Shown here: one piece after another, positions 9,483 through 20,979 of the stretch
Numbering within the stretch: the stretch's first letter is position 1
How the letters are laid out: every line of letters begins with the position of its first letter
Source: Elymus sibiricus
Lineage: Eukaryota; Streptophyta; Magnoliopsida; Poales; Poaceae
Reading direction: 5' to 3'
Assembly (NCBI GenBank): GCA_039707655.1
Contig: CM077672.1
Span: 458,406,390 to 458,470,389, forward strand
DNA: 64,000 nucleotides
The notes under the pieces: generated by a model
What the model was told of the DNA's origin: nothing
Databases searched by the model: none
Seen by the model: only the letters and a program-made list of their open reading frames with translations
Made by a program: the position numbers and the translations under genes

Positions 9483-12400
9483 ATGCCTTCATCTAATGTT
9501 GTAGCATATAATGCATCCTCTACACAATTGCAAAATTTCGGCAACACCTCATTGCCGAAAGAATATGAAAATACTATGGAGCAATTCCTTACAGAAGCTG
9601 ACATGGCTTCGTTAAAAAAGAGGCTAGCCCAAAATAACAGGATTAGTGCTCTTTGCCTTGAACAACATGAAAAGGGGCTGTTTCCTGATTATGATGCAAT
9701 AAAAGCTAGAGTTTTGTATGAAGATGAATCATTGCCAATTGATAGACTATGCGAGGAAAAATATAGTTCTACACCAATGCATATGTCTTCACCTACTGTT
9801 GCAGCATGCTATATACCCCCTAAACAATTACAAAGTTTCGGCAACACTCAAGTTTCATTGCCGAAAGAGTCTCAAAGCATTGGGGGGCAATCTCATGAGG
9901 ATTGGATAGAAATTGAGTTGAAAAAATTTAAAGCTCACCAAGCTGAGATGTGGGCTAAAATTAGACAAGAGCGAGAAGCCTTGCAAATTCAAAAAGAGAA
10001 AAGTATTGATTCAGGTAACAAAGTTATTTCGGTTATTGAAAAGGCCGAATCAAACATTACATGTACCGAATCAACTACAGAAGAAGTCTTGCCAATTATA
10101 GGAGCCAATGAAAAGAATGATGATTCGAAGAGTGAAAGTTCTTTGGCTGGAAAAGCCGAATCAACTAGTATGTATTCCGAATCCATCAAATCCAAAGAGG
10201 CAAGCACCATTGAGAAAGGGCATGGCAAGCACAAAACAGCTGTGCTTGATTCTTCTGAAGTTGAGGGAACCTATTTCCTGCCCTACGAGTTCCGTGCCAA
10301 GGAAATTTATGAGCATCAAGAACAAAGTAATATGGCCAAACAAAGTTTGGTTAATGATGAACATCAAGAACACAAGCGTGCAGCTGAGCAAAGTTCACTT
10401 GAAGATCATTCGAGTGATGAAGCATGGAATCAAGGAAAAGATGAGGATAAAGCATTGGAGAGTCATTCAAAAGTGGATCAAAGTATTATTCAAGTGTTAC
10501 AACCATCATACTCTCCCAACGTGTATGAAGAGGTATGTCTACCAAGTGATTTACCTATTTTTAGATTTGGTCACAACTTTATTGTTGATGCATCTATTGG
10601 AAAATTTATCATAAATACTTTTGAAAGACCAATGAAGGAGGGTGATTTACTTGTTAGCAACAAAATTGTTATAAAGCATATTGGTCAACCCATTGCACCA
10701 TTTATAGAGACCGATAAAGATTTACTATCGCAGTCAAAGTACTTCCCATTGTCTTATTTAAAGTTTATATATGCATGGGTAGCTTTGCTTATTTCATACT
10801 TGGCTTGCATTTGGTCTCAAATGAGACATATATGTTATAACAGTTTTGATTTCAGAAACATAAAGCCAAGGTTTGAATCTTTTGAGAAAACCGATGCTAT
10901 TGCAATATCTTATCCACAGTCATCGGAGATAGAGTGCGAGACACAATGCATAGCCGAATGGGGTGCCAAATCTGAACCATTCGTTTGCTTAACTCCAAAG
11001 CCGTTCTCACAGCAAGATCGGCTAGAAAATAAAAGGTTTACCTTCAATTCAAACATGTGTGATCAGATTTTTGATTTGTTGCTGAAGAATGATTATATTA
11101 GAATTCTTGATCACCGTGTAAATCCATCAATCCAAGGACGAATGTATTGTAAGTTGCATGATTCGTTCAAGCATAATTTTGAGGACTGCAATATGTTTCG
11201 TCAAATAGTTAAATCGGCCATTGATAGCGGACGATTGAGACTTGTTAAAACACCAAGGGATGACCAGGCTATTCCTATTGGTCCTGATGGCAAAAAGATT
11301 TTGCATCGGCTGCTTCAAGCCGATCCATTTAAAGACAAGAAGGTAAAAGCTGCAGGTGATGGGATCAAGCTTTCAAGTGCAAAAATTATTCCTGAGTACA
11401 ATGATGATATTCTTGAAGGCAATGGTTCTATCAAAGTTACGGTGAAGACGCCAAGCACTGGGGGGCAACAAGAAAATCCAATGATCGATGCAAGCACAAC
11501 CAAAGAAATCAAAGGCCGAAGTAAACGCAAAGGTAAAAAGCCGAAAGTCACTTTCGCACAGCTATTGGAAAAATATCAGAAGATAAGTGAGGAAAAGATT
11601 GCTTATCGGCCAAGTAATTCAAAAGCATCAAGATTACCCCCTAGGCGCGAATCTAAAGAACGGTATTGGCAGAAGGGAAATTTCAATGCGTCGTATTCAT
11701 ATCCATATTTTGGGACGTCAATGCCAATGCCATGGATACCTCCCTGTGCTTATACAAATCAATATCCACCACGGGACAGGTATAATTCAAGGGCACGTTA
11801 TTCATCTTATTTTGAACCATCTCATCAAGATTATGCAGCTCCAAGAAGATCAACATTTGATGAACAATTACATAACCAAGACCGTTTCACTCAAAAGGAA
11901 TTGGTCCGGAGCTCAAGAAAGAAGAAAGAGGTGGTCAGGCAAGTATATCGAGTCAAAAAAGATGGTCGTACGTGTGCCACTTCAGATTTTATTTTAAATG
12001 ATAAAGAGCCAATTAAAGTGTTAACATTGGCTACTAAAGGCAAAGAAGTCGAGCAAGCAAATGTTCAAAATCAAGATGCCAAATCTGAACAAAAGAAGAT
12101 GAGAGTGCACAAGGTTAGAAAAGAATTGCCATTGCTTGAACAAGAATCACAGCTGAGGCGCCCACTCGGCTTATCGTATTGGCAAAACAAGGAATTACAA
12201 AAGCTTAGTGCACATGAACTGAGAAAGAAGAACATGGCATGGGTTCCCAAGAAGAGCAGTCAAACAGAAAATAATGTGCAAGCTTCTATTGTAACAAGTA
12301 CAACAAAAGTGAAGAAGGAGAAAGAATCTCATAAGAAATTAAGCCGAAGGTTTTCGTCCACAAAAAATAATCTTCGGTTAGCACATCATTCATATTCTTC

Positions 12401-12500
12401 AACCATGCCATTGATACCTTTACCATGGAATTCATCCCCAGGTATGCCGAGTGGATTTCTAATATTGTGCCAGTGGAAAAGAAAGGCTCCGGCAAGTTGA
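9483..12500 (+). CDS. Gag-position ORF (1,005 residues) of the Tat element, atypical
   Basis: The N-terminal part holds two diverged copies of a motif (NFGNTSLPKE near residue 20 and SFGNTQVSLPKE near residue 120). Residues about 160-340 are Glu/Lys/Ser-rich, with several similar KAESTS-type phrases. Residues 425-445 form one hydrophobic run (AWVALLISYLACIW). At 556-569 there is a C-x2-H-x4-H-x4-C cluster (YCKLHDSFKHNFEDC), which in related grass elements marks the C-terminal part of gag. The tail is very basic. I do not see the usual Gag capsid domain before the Cys/His cluster, nor an aspartic protease after it, so this is not a standard gag-protease. It ends out of frame with RT. Confidence 0.7.
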   Translation: MPSSNVVAYNASSTQLQNFGNTSLPKEYENTMEQFLTEADMASLKKRLAQNNRISALCLEQHEKGLFPDYDAIKARVLYEDESLPIDRLCEEKYSSTPMHMSSPTVAACYIPPKQLQSFGNTQVSLPKESQSIGGQSHEDWIEIELKKFKAHQAEMWAKIRQEREALQIQKEKSIDSGNKVISVIEKAESNITCTESTTEEVLPIIGANEKNDDSKSESSLAGKAESTSMYSESIKSKEASTIEKGHGKHKTAVLDSSEVEGTYFLPYEFRAKEIYEHQEQSNMAKQSLVNDEHQEHKRAAEQSSLEDHSSDEAWNQGKDEDKALESHSKVDQSIIQVLQPSYSPNVYEEVCLPSDLPIFRFGHNFIVDASIGKFIINTFERPMKEGDLLVSNKIVIKHIGQPIAPFIETDKDLLSQSKYFPLSYLKFIYAWVALLISYLACIWSQMRHICYNSFDFRNIKPRFESFEKTDAIAISYPQSSEIECETQCIAEWGAKSEPFVCLTPKPFSQQDRLENKRFTFNSNMCDQIFDLLLKNDYIRILDHRVNPSIQGRMYCKLHDSFKHNFEDCNMFRQIVKSAIDSGRLRLVKTPRDDQAIPIGPDGKKILHRLLQADPFKDKKVKAAGDGIKLSSAKIIPEYNDDILEGNGSIKVTVKTPSTGGQQENPMIDASTTKEIKGRSKRKGKKPKVTFAQLLEKYQKISEEKIAYRPSNSKASRLPPRRESKERYWQKGNFNASYSYPYFGTSMPMPWIPPCAYTNQYPPRDRYNSRARYSSYFEPSHQDYAAPRRSTFDEQLHNQDRFTQKELVRSSRKKKEVVRQVYRVKKDGRTCATSDFILNDKEPIKVLTLATKGKEVEQANVQNQDAKSEQKKMRVHKVRKELPLLEQESQLRRPLGLSYWQNKELQKLSAHELRKKNMAWVPKKSSQTENNVQASIVTSTTKVKKEKESHKKLSRRFSSTKNNLRLAHHSYSSTMPLIPLPWNSSPGMPSGFLILCQWKRKAPAS

Positions 12501-15427
12501 GGGTATGCATTGATTTCAGAGATTTGAATAGAGCTACGCCCAAAGATGAGTATCCTATGCCTATAGCCGACATGCTTATTAATGATGCTTCTAGACATAA
12601 GGTTATTAGCTTTCTTGATGGCAATGCGGGGTACAACCAAATTTTCATGGCCGAAGAGGACATGTCCAAAACGGCTTTTTGGTGCCCCGGTTTCCTTTGA
12701 TTATTTGAGTGGACAGTGATGACCTTTGGATTGAAGAATGCCGGCGCCACATATCAAAGGGCTATGAATTTGATCTTTCATGATTTACTCGGTGTTATAC
12801 TTGAAGTCTATATTGATGATATTGTTGTCAAATCGGATGCTTTTGAATCTCACTTAGCCGATTTGCGTTTAGCTTTTGAGAGGATGAAGAAATATGGGCT
12901 GAAGATGAATCCTTTGAAGTGTGCGTTTGGCGTGTCGGCTGGTAAGTTTTTGGGTTTCATTATTCATGAAGATGGCATAGAGATTGATCCCAAAAATATA
13001 GAAGCTATACAAAAAGTGGAGGCTCCAACATGCAAGAGAGATATGCAAAAATTCCTTGGCAAGGTCAATTATTTGAGGAGGTTCATAGCTAATTTGTCAG
13101 GGAAGGTTGATGCATTTACTCATATCCTTCGGTTGAAGAATGATGTTGATTTTACTTGGGGGGCAAAACAGCAAGAAGCATTTGATATGATTAAGAATTA
13201 TTTGTGCACTCCTCCGGTGATGAAGGCGCCCAAGCATAGAGAGCCCTTTAGACTTTACATTGCAGCCGAGGAAGGCGTTATTGGAGCTGTTTTGACTCAA
13301 GAAACCGAAGGAAAAGAGCATGCTATCACTTATTTGAGCCGACGCCTATTGGATGCCGTGACAAGGTATACATTTATTGAAAAATTATGCCTATGCTTAT
13401 ACTATGCTTGCACAAAATTGAGACATTATCTAGTACCAAGTGCTTGCATAGTAGCTTGTCAAACCGATGTCATTAAATACATGTTGCATAGACCAATTCT
13501 TAGTGGTAGAATTGGTAAATGGGCTTATGCTTTAATTGAGTATGATTTGGCTTATGAGTCTCTAAAATCCATGAAAGGCCAAATTGTTGCTAATTTTATC
13601 GTTGAGCATCGGATTAATGACAAGCAAGATATTGATATAAACCTTGTCTCGTTAGTACCATGGAGATTATATTTTGATGGTTCAGTTTGTAGCAACGGCC
13701 AAGGTGTTGGTATTGCTTATATATCTCCTCATGGTGCTGTTTTTGAAGCCTCATGCCGCTTAGATTATTTTTGCACAAATAATCAAGCCGAATATGAAGC
13801 ATTGTTATTCGGCTTAGAGATGTTGCTTGCTATAGGTGCTACACATATTGAGGCTTTTGGTGATTCGTTATTAGTAGTACAACAAGTATCCAAAGTTTTT
13901 CAATGTTTAGACGAATCACTTAATGTTTATCTTGATAAATGTCTAGATATAATTTCTACTTTGGATCATTTTAGCATTGCTCATATATCTATACATGATA
14001 ATTGGAGAGCAAACGAGTTGGCACAACAAGTATCTGGCTATCATGTCGATCATGGCATGTTTCATATCTCTCTAAAGCCGATGTCTTGTCTTGCTAACAT
14101 AGGAGAGACCAAACCAGATCCCACTGATTCGGTCACTAACAATAAATCTAGTGCAGATGAAAATCATGACTGGAGGAAGCCCATTATTGATTACTTGTGC
14201 AATCTGAGTGGAAGGGTGGACAGGGCTGTTCGGCGCATGGCTTTCAAATATACAATGAGAGACGATGGTCTTTATCGCCGAACGGTTGAAGATGTTCTCT
14301 TGAAGTGTTTGGACGAAGACCAAGCGAGAATTGCTATGAGAGAGGTTCATGAAGGAATTTGCGGCACTCATCAGTCGGCCCCCAAGATAAAGTGGTTATT
14401 ACGACGTGCTGAATTTTATTGGCCGACGATGATCAACGATTGCTTCAGGTATTATAAAGGATGTGAAGCTTGTCAAAAGTTTGGTGATATTCAGTTGGCT
14501 CCCGCTGCTATGTTACATCCTATTATCAAGCCGTGGCCTTTTAGAGGTTGGGGATTAGACTTTATTGGAGAAATTCATCCTTCCTCTTCAAAGGGGCATC
14601 GGTTCGTGTTGGTGGCAACTGATTATTTTACTAAATGGTTTGAAGCAGTACCTCTCAAGAATATGACACATACGGAGGTAATTCAATTCATAAGGGAGCA
14701 CATTATTCATAGATTCGGTATTCCGCAAACATTAACTACGGATCAAGGTTCATCTTTCATGTCACATCAAGTTAGAGAATTTGCCGAATCATATAAGATA
14801 AAGTTGCTCAATTCCTCCTCATATTATGCTCAAGCCAATGGACAAGCTGAGTCTAGCAATAAAATTTTGATCAAGCTCATCAAGAAGAAGATTGAAGATA
14901 ATCCAAGGAGATGGCATGAATTATTGTCCGAGGCTTCGTGGGCGCATAGAATCTCAAGGCATGGTGCGACGAAGGTAACTCCATATGAGCTCGTATATGG
15001 TCAAGAGGCCGTTTTACCGGTGGAAGTTAATTTGAATGCTTTGAGAATAGCCAAACAAAATGATTTATCGGCAGTGGACTTTTATAACTTGATGATGGAT
15101 AATATTGACGAGGTTGCCGATAAGCGTTTGGCTGCATTAAAGGCCATAGAGAGAGACAAGTTGAGGGTAGCAAGAGCCTACAATAAGAAGGTCAAGTTGA
15201 AGAATATTCAGATTGGTGATCTTGTGTGGAAGGTGATTCTACCGATTGGTTCAAAGGACAGAAAATTCGGGAAGTGGTCTCCAAGTTAGGAAGGTCCTTT
15301 CAAGATTGCAAGAATAGTTCCCGAAAATTCATATTTGGTGGAATCCATGCAAGGAACATTGCTACCTCGAGCTCTCAATGGCAAATATTTGAAGAAGTAC
15401 CACCCAAGTGTGTGGCAAGAAGCCTAA
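12425..15427 (+). pseudogene. Pol of the Tat element: RT, RNase H, archaeal-type RNase H, integrase; broken
   Basis: All domains share one frame. RT starts abruptly near 12,440 (VCIDFRDLNRATPKDEYPMP), with the N-terminal part of the domain missing. A TGA at 12,698-12,700 interrupts it, and the YIDD active site is at 12,809. Ty3-type RNase H follows (about 13,230-13,600). The second RNase H has YFDGS (about 13,670), NQAEYEAL (about 13,785) and FGDS (about 13,857); its last region reads RANELAQQV where an Asp is usual. Integrase has a zinc finger (His at 14,348 and 14,369, Cys at 14,462 and 14,471) and a D,D35E core (Asp 14,558, Asp 14,741, Glu 14,849). A TAG at 15,287-15,289 precedes the last 45 codons, which end at TAA 15,425-15,427. 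The start given is the first Met of this frame, not a real start. Confidence 0.9.
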
Positions 15428-15546
15428 ATAGGCAATGGCCGATATATGATTATCGCCCTAAGCACATATTAATGGCCGATGGAGTGTTGACATCGTCCTT
15501 AGAACAAGCCTAATGCAAATTATTTTTCGGCATGCAAGCTTTGCCG

Positions 15547-15563
15547 AAAAACAGGGGGGCATG
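15547..15563 (+). other. Polypurine tract of the Tat element
   Basis: A purine run (AAAAACAGGGGGGCATG) abuts the 3' LTR start at 15,564, as needed for plus-strand priming. Confidence 0.8.
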
Positions 15564-16762
15564 TGTTGACACCCGATTTTGGCACGGTACAAAATACAGT
15601 AAAGGTGGACTCAAGCGGAGAAGTCTTCTATACGAGAAAATTCACATTGCCGGCATGAAAGGCTTGCCGGTGAAATCTTGTCGCTCGAGCTGAAGGCTTG
15701 CCGGTTTGGCTTGTCGATTTTGAGTGCTTGCCGATTTCAGTGGAGGCCCAAACAGGTGTTGAAGATGACCCGGCAAGGAGACGATCCGGCAAGGAGATGA
15801 CCCGGCGAGGAGACGATCCGGCAAGGAGACGACCCGGCGAGGAGACGATCCGGCAAGGGGATGACCCGGCAGGAGATCTGGCAAGGAAACGGCCCAGCAA
15901 GGAGACAGCCCGGCAAGGAGGCGATCCGGCAAGGAGGCAGCCCGGCAAGGAGGCGATCCGGCAAGAAGATGACCCGGCAAGGCGACCCGACAAGATATCC
16001 TGATGGTACTCCCGGGAAGGCGACAGCCCGTCGAAGACCGAAGATCAATATGGACGTGAGGAGACGTAAGCCAGCCCATCAAGACAGCCTCTGGAGCGGT
16101 ACTACCGCCCTCCAGAGCGGTACTACCGCTTGAGCGGTACTACCATGTTTTACTACCGCGCCTACCACCACTTACGAAAATTCTTCTGGTATCCCGAGAC
16201 CCTTACTCGGTAGTAGCGCGGTACTCAGCTATACTCAGAGCGGTACTACCGCTTGTAGCGGTACTACCGCTTGACCAGAGCGGTACTACCGCTTACCGTC
16301 GCGCAGATTCGGGCAGGTTTTTGAGGAGTCCGAATTTGGCTAGTGTTTTTGATACTTTGTAAGGAAAGATGAATCCATGACTTGTACGGGAAGTCCAACC
16401 CCCTCTTAAATAGAAGAGGTGATGGCCGATTGAAACAACACACAATCGAACAAACACATCTACATCTTTTTACCCTACTTTTATCCCTCTCCCTTGTATC
16501 TTTCTTCTCGTTCTTCGTTCGTTCTTCTTGTTGCAGGACGGCGAACCTCGAGGCCCTAGGGGCGAGCGAATCGACCTAGGGCAGCCCATCGTCCATCCGT
16601 GACTCCTGACGGGTTCCATCCCGGAGAAGCGGTGCGTCGGGTTTCAAAAGCGCCCGCCGGATTGTCTTGCGTATCGCGCTTCCGGACGGGCCTCCTTCGA
16701 CGTGAGCTGCGGTGCATCACCCCCGGCGTCGAGGGTACGCGTGACGCGTTCGTGTGTCAACA
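15564..16762 (+). repeat. 3' LTR of the Tat Gypsy element
   Basis: 1,199 bp, TG...CA. It is colinear with the 5' LTR but has one more 16-bp unit in the tandem repeat (15,768-15,995) and one more 22-bp GCGGTACTACCGC unit (about 16,270-16,295). Confidence 0.93.
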
Positions 16763-16767
16763 ACTAC
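16763..16767. repeat. Right target-site duplication (ACTAC) of the Tat element
   Basis: It matches 7,678-7,682 exactly and follows the 3' LTR end TCAACA. Confidence 0.92.
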
Positions 16768-16931
16768 TAGAAGCAACAATATTGAATTTAGCATTGTTAT
16801 TGTTACTACTAGAGGTAGAACCCTTTTTACCCTTGTTACTAGATTGCTTAGGTTTGACTTGTGGCATAAAGGTAGACAAGAGTAAACATTTGGCAAAATA
16901 TGAAGAACTCTTCTTTCAAAGATCGTCATTG

Positions 16932-16936
16932 ATAGC
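16932..16936. repeat. Left target-site duplication (ATAGC) of the Athila element
   Basis: ATAGC precedes TGATAACCC at 16,937 and recurs at 26,874-26,878 right after GACGTATCA. Confidence 0.92.
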
Positions 16937-17412
16937 TGATAACCCACAAGTATAGGGGATCGCAACAGTTTTCGCGGGTTGTATTTCACCCAGATTTATT
17001 GATTCGACACAAGGGGAGCCAAAGAATATTTGCGAGTATTAGCAGTTGAGTTGTCAATTCAACCACACCTGGAGAAGTAAATATCTGCAGCAAAGTGTCT
17101 AGTAGCACAGCAGTATGATAGTTTCAATAGCAGTAGTAACAGTAGCAACAGTAACAGTAGCAGTAGCGAGAGTAACTTAGCAAAGATCAATATGCGAAAA
17201 GCGTAGGCATTGGATCGGTGATGGATAATTATGTTGGATGACATTCATCATATAACAGTCACAACCTAGGGCGATACACAATAGCTCCAATTCATCAATG
17301 TAATGTAGGCATGTATTCCGTATATAGTCATACGTGCTTATAATAAGAACTTGCATGACATCTTTTGTCCTACCCTCCCGTGGCAGCGGGGTCCATAAGG
17401 AAAACTAAGGGA

Positions 17413-17422
17413 TATTAAGGCC
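17413..17422. repeat. 10-bp target-site duplication of the MITE (left copy)
   Basis: TATTAAGGCC is identical to 17,821-17,830. The uninterrupted LTR has a single copy followed directly by TCCTTTTAATAG. Confidence 0.9.
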
Positions 17423-17820
17423 GAAAGTGCTCTTCTAATCCCGAGCTCACATGAGCTCGGGTGAACAGTAAAATCAAAAAAAATAGTAAAAAATTCAAAA
17501 AATTCTGAATTTTTTTTTGTGAGAAACATTGATGTTTTTTCCACATGCGTGCAAATTTTCATCACCATATGACATTCGTGGAAAATGTGGCAAAAAAAAC
17601 AAAATCGATGCTCCAAAATGCTACAAAAAACAGACTTTTTGGAGCATCGATTTTTTTTGCCACATTTTTCACGAATGTCATCTAGTGATGAAATTTTGCA
17701 CGCATGTGGAAAAAACATCAATGTTTCTAACAAAAAAATCAGATTTTTTTGTTTTTTTTTTTACTTTTTTTTACTGTTCACCCGAGCTCACATGAGCTCG
17801 GGATCAGAACAGCTGCGTCC
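17423..17820. mobile_element. Foldback MITE, probably MULE-derived, inside the Athila 3' LTR
   Basis: The 398-bp insert is almost entirely two inverted arms of about 190-200 bp. AATCCCGAGCTCACATGAGC near the left end is mirrored by GAGCTCACATGAGCTCGGGAT near the right end. Inner arms such as TTCCACATGCGTGCAAATTTT also pair. It is flanked by a perfect 10-bp duplication, TATTAAGGCC (17,413-17,422 and 17,821-17,830). The partner LTR (about 25,966-25,980) shows the empty site with one copy. A 9-11-bp duplication points to a Mutator-type transposase as mobiliser. It encodes no protein. Confidence 0.88.
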
Positions 17821-18711
17821 TATTAAGGCCTCCTTTTAATAGAGAACCGGAATAAAGCATTAAGACATAGTGAATACATGAACTCCTCAAACTACGGTAA
17901 TCACCGGAAAGAATCCCAATTATTGTCACCTTGGGGTATGCGGATCATAACACGTAATAGGTGCATACAACTTGCAAGATAGGATCAAGAACACAAATAT
18001 ATTCATGAAAACATAAAGGGTTCAGATCTGAAATCATGGCACTCGGGCCCTAGTGACAAGCATTAAGCATAGCAAAGTCATAGCAACATCAATCTCAGAA
18101 CATAGTGGATACTAGGGATCAAAGCCCTAACAAAATTGACTCGATTACATGATAAATCTCATCCAACCCATCACCGTCCAGCAAGCCTACAGAGAAATTA
18201 CTCACACACAATGGTGAGCATCATGAAATTGGTGATGGAGGATGGTTGATGATGACGACGGCGTCGAATCCCCCTCTCCGGAGCCTCGAATGGACTCCAG
18301 ATCAGCCCTCCCGATGAAGAACAGAAGGTGGCGGCAGCTCCATATTGTAGAACGTGATGAAACTTCTTCTCTTATTTTTTTTCTCGGGGAAAGTGAATTT
18401 ATAGCATTGGAATTAGGTCAGACGACCGCCTGTGGGCCCCACAAGGCATCAGGGCGCGCCCTGTTGCCTTGTGGGCAACAGGTGGCCCCTCATCTTTTGA
18501 TTCTTGCGCCAGTAATTTTTATTTATTCCATAAAAAATCTCCAAAAAGTTTCGTCCAATTCTGAGAACTTTGATTTCTACACAAAAACAACACCATGGTA
18601 GTTCTGCTAAAAACAGCGTCAGTCCGGGTTAGTTTCATTCAAATCATGCAAATTAGAGTCCAAAACAAGAGCAAAAGTGTTTGGAAATGTAGATACGATG
18701 GAGACGTATCA

Positions 18712-18724
18712 ACTCCCCCAAGCT
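18712..18724 (-). other. Polypurine tract of the Athila element
   Basis: The minus strand reads GCTTGGGGGAGT directly before the 3' LTR (TGATACGTC...), the expected place for the plus-strand primer. Confidence 0.75.
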
Positions 18725-20979
18725 TAACTCATTGCTTGTCCTCAAGCAATTCAGTTGACAAACTGAAAGTGATAAAGAAAAACTTTTACGAACTCTTTTG
18801 TTCTTGTATCTGTATATAAGCTTAAATAGTACCCTGGTTTTCAGCAAAGATCATGAACTAACCATGCTCATAATAACACTTAAAAACTACATTTACTCAT
18901 ATCAATGGCATAATCAACTAGCGAGCAATAATAACATATCTCAAATGCCAATAATTTGTCAAAACAATCATGATATAATATGATAACATGGTATCTCGCT
19001 AGCCCTTTCTGAGACCGCAAAACATAAATGCAGAGCACCTCCAAAGTTCAAGCAGCGACTAAACATTGTAATTCATGGTAGAAGAGATCCAGTCATGATG
19101 CACACAACATTAACTATACTCAATGCATAAGGATGACAATAGTGCTCTCAGGATTGGTGCTTATAATGAGAAGGTGAGACTCAACAATAAAAGTAAAATG
19201 ACATAAAAGTAAATAGATAGGCCCTTCGCAGAGGGAAGCATGGATTTGCAGAGGTGCCAGAGCTCGAAGCTTAATTCAGAGATAAAAAAATAATTTTGGG
19301 AGGTGTACTTTTCCTGTCAACGTCACGACCGAGAATTTTCAATATCTTCCATGCTAAACACATTATAGGCGGTTCCCAAGCGGAAAGGTAAAGTTTACTC
19401 CCCTTCCACCATACCAACACAAGCCATGGCTAGCCGAATCCTCGGGTGCCCTCCATACCAACAACTTTCCGGGGGAGTTTGTTTGCATTATATATTTTCG
19501 ATTTTGAGCATAGGACTGGGCATCCCAAATACCAGCCCCTCTTGTGCAATGACAAGTGAATAAACACTCATCTCGAGAATAACCCACTTAGCATGGAAGA
19601 TACTGACCACCCCCTGTCGCTCCATGAGCGGTACGGGCACGCAAAATGGATGTTTATTTGAATGATTAGAGGTGGCACATGCAAATTTACTTGGAACGGC
19701 AGAGTAATACCGCATATAGGTAGATATAGTGGACTCATCTGGAACAACTTTGGTTTATGGATTTTGGATGCACAAGCAGTATTCCCGCTTAGTACAGGCG
19801 AAGGCTAGCAGAGAGATTGAGAAGCGACCAACTAGAGAGCGAAAATGGTCATGATCATGCATTGAGAATAATTAACATTGAATACTACCATGAGTAGGAT
19901 ACAGACACCCCAAACATAAATATCGTGGAGGCTATGTTGGTTTTTGAATCAACTACATGTATGAACATGTGCCAAGTCAAGCCACTTGAAACATTCAGAG
20001 GAGGATACCATATTAACATACTATATCATAACCATTTTAATGCATGTTGACATCCAAGGTAAATCATTATCCACTCCTAGCTACTTAAGCATGGCATGAG
20101 CAACTATAATCTCTAATTGTCATCACAAACATGTTTACTCATAATATGCTAAATCATGGATACTGAGTTAAACATATTTACAAAAACAAGAAGTGTTCAT
20201 ACTAGCTTTTCCTTGCCACAGTCACTTCATCAAATCATCGTCATTGTTGCCTTTCACTTGCATGACCGAATGATGTGAAAATAATAATAGTGCAAGTGTG
20301 CCGTGGACTAAGCTGGAATCTGCAAACATTTTATTCAAGGGAGAAGACAAGGTAAAATTGGCTCTTCATTAGATCAACAATAAAGCATATGAGAGCCACT
20401 CAACATTTTCATCGTGGTCTTCTCCCTACGATGACTCAACGAAAAGAAAAGAAATTCAGAGAAACACACTGAAATATTTTTGGAGTTTTTAGTTTTTCTG
20501 AAGAAAGCAAATTAAGGAAGAAAAACGAAAAGCAAGAAAAACTATTTACACGGGAGAACTCCCAACAAGCAAAAGAAGAAACGAGAAATCTTTTTGGGTT
20601 TTCTTTTTAATACTACAAACTAACAAACAAGAAAGAAAAACTGAAAAGAAGAGAGAAATATTTTTGGGTTTTTTGAAGTTTTTCCAAAACACAAGAAGAA
20701 AGCGGAAATAAAACTAACATGGATATACAATGAAAAAGGATGAACACCGACAACTGGAATGAATGTGTGAACATGAATGTAATGTCGGTGAGAAATACGT
20801 ACTCCCCCAAGCTTAGGCTTTTGGCCTAGCTTGGTCTACTGCCATGGCTGTCCAGGATAATAATCGAAGTGGTAGCTCGCAGAGGCGTTCTGAGCCGCCT
20901 CCTCAACCAGACGGGCAGCCTCAATTGCCGCGTTACACTCGTGCACCTCATTCTCATGAAGAAAATATCTCTGTTTGTT
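18712..20979 (-). other. Non-coding 3' internal region of the Athila element
   Basis: No frame here shows a domain. Between about 20,430 and 20,700 three similar A/T-rich phrases recur (GAAATATTTTTGGAGTTTTT, GAAATCTTTTTGGGTTTTC, GAAATATTTTTGGGTTTTTT). This is the long untranslated 3' part typical of such elements. Confidence 0.55.

Larger units (their letters stand above)
7683..16762 (+). mobile_element. Full-length Ty3/Gypsy LTR retrotransposon, Tat lineage, defective
   Basis: The 9,080-bp element starts TGTTGACA, ends TGTCAACA and is flanked by ACTAC. The LTRs are 1,161 and 1,199 bp. The order is LTR, PBS (8,851-8,868), upstream ORF, long gag-position ORF, RT, Ty3-type RNase H, second (archaeal-type) RNase H, integrase, polypurine tract, LTR. 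The second RNase H between pol RNase H and integrase is the mark of the Tat lineage. No capsid or protease domain is visible, RT is in a different frame from the gag ORF, and pol has at least two stops. The element is inserted in the gag of a Copia-like element on the opposite strand. The near-identical LTRs suggest a fairly recent insertion. Confidence 0.93.
16763..16936 (-). pseudogene. Middle segment of the Copia-like gag (segment 2 of 3)
   Basis: Only 174 bp of the host element remain between two nested retrotransposons. Read leftwards, the frame entering from 26,874 continues here with a Lys/Ser-rich region (KKSSSYFAK ... NKGKKGSTSSSNNNN) and leaves at 16,763 into 7,682. A TGA (minus strand, 16,916-16,918) interrupts the frame. 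ATAGC at 16,932-16,936 is the duplication of the Athila element and ACTAC at 16,763-16,767 that of the Tat element. Confidence 0.8.
16937..18711 (-). repeat. 3' LTR of the Athila element, interrupted by a MITE
   Basis: 1,775 bp, of which 408 bp are a MITE plus its extra target duplication. Without it the LTR is about 1,367 bp, matching the 1,370-bp partner. It has a slightly longer CAGTAG-type simple repeat (17,122-17,175) than the partner. Confidence 0.9.

Noticed and set aside
17338..17839. Open frames of 80-130 codons on both strands within 17,338-17,839
   Set aside because: They lie in or across the foldback MITE. The mirrored reading of the two arms explains them.
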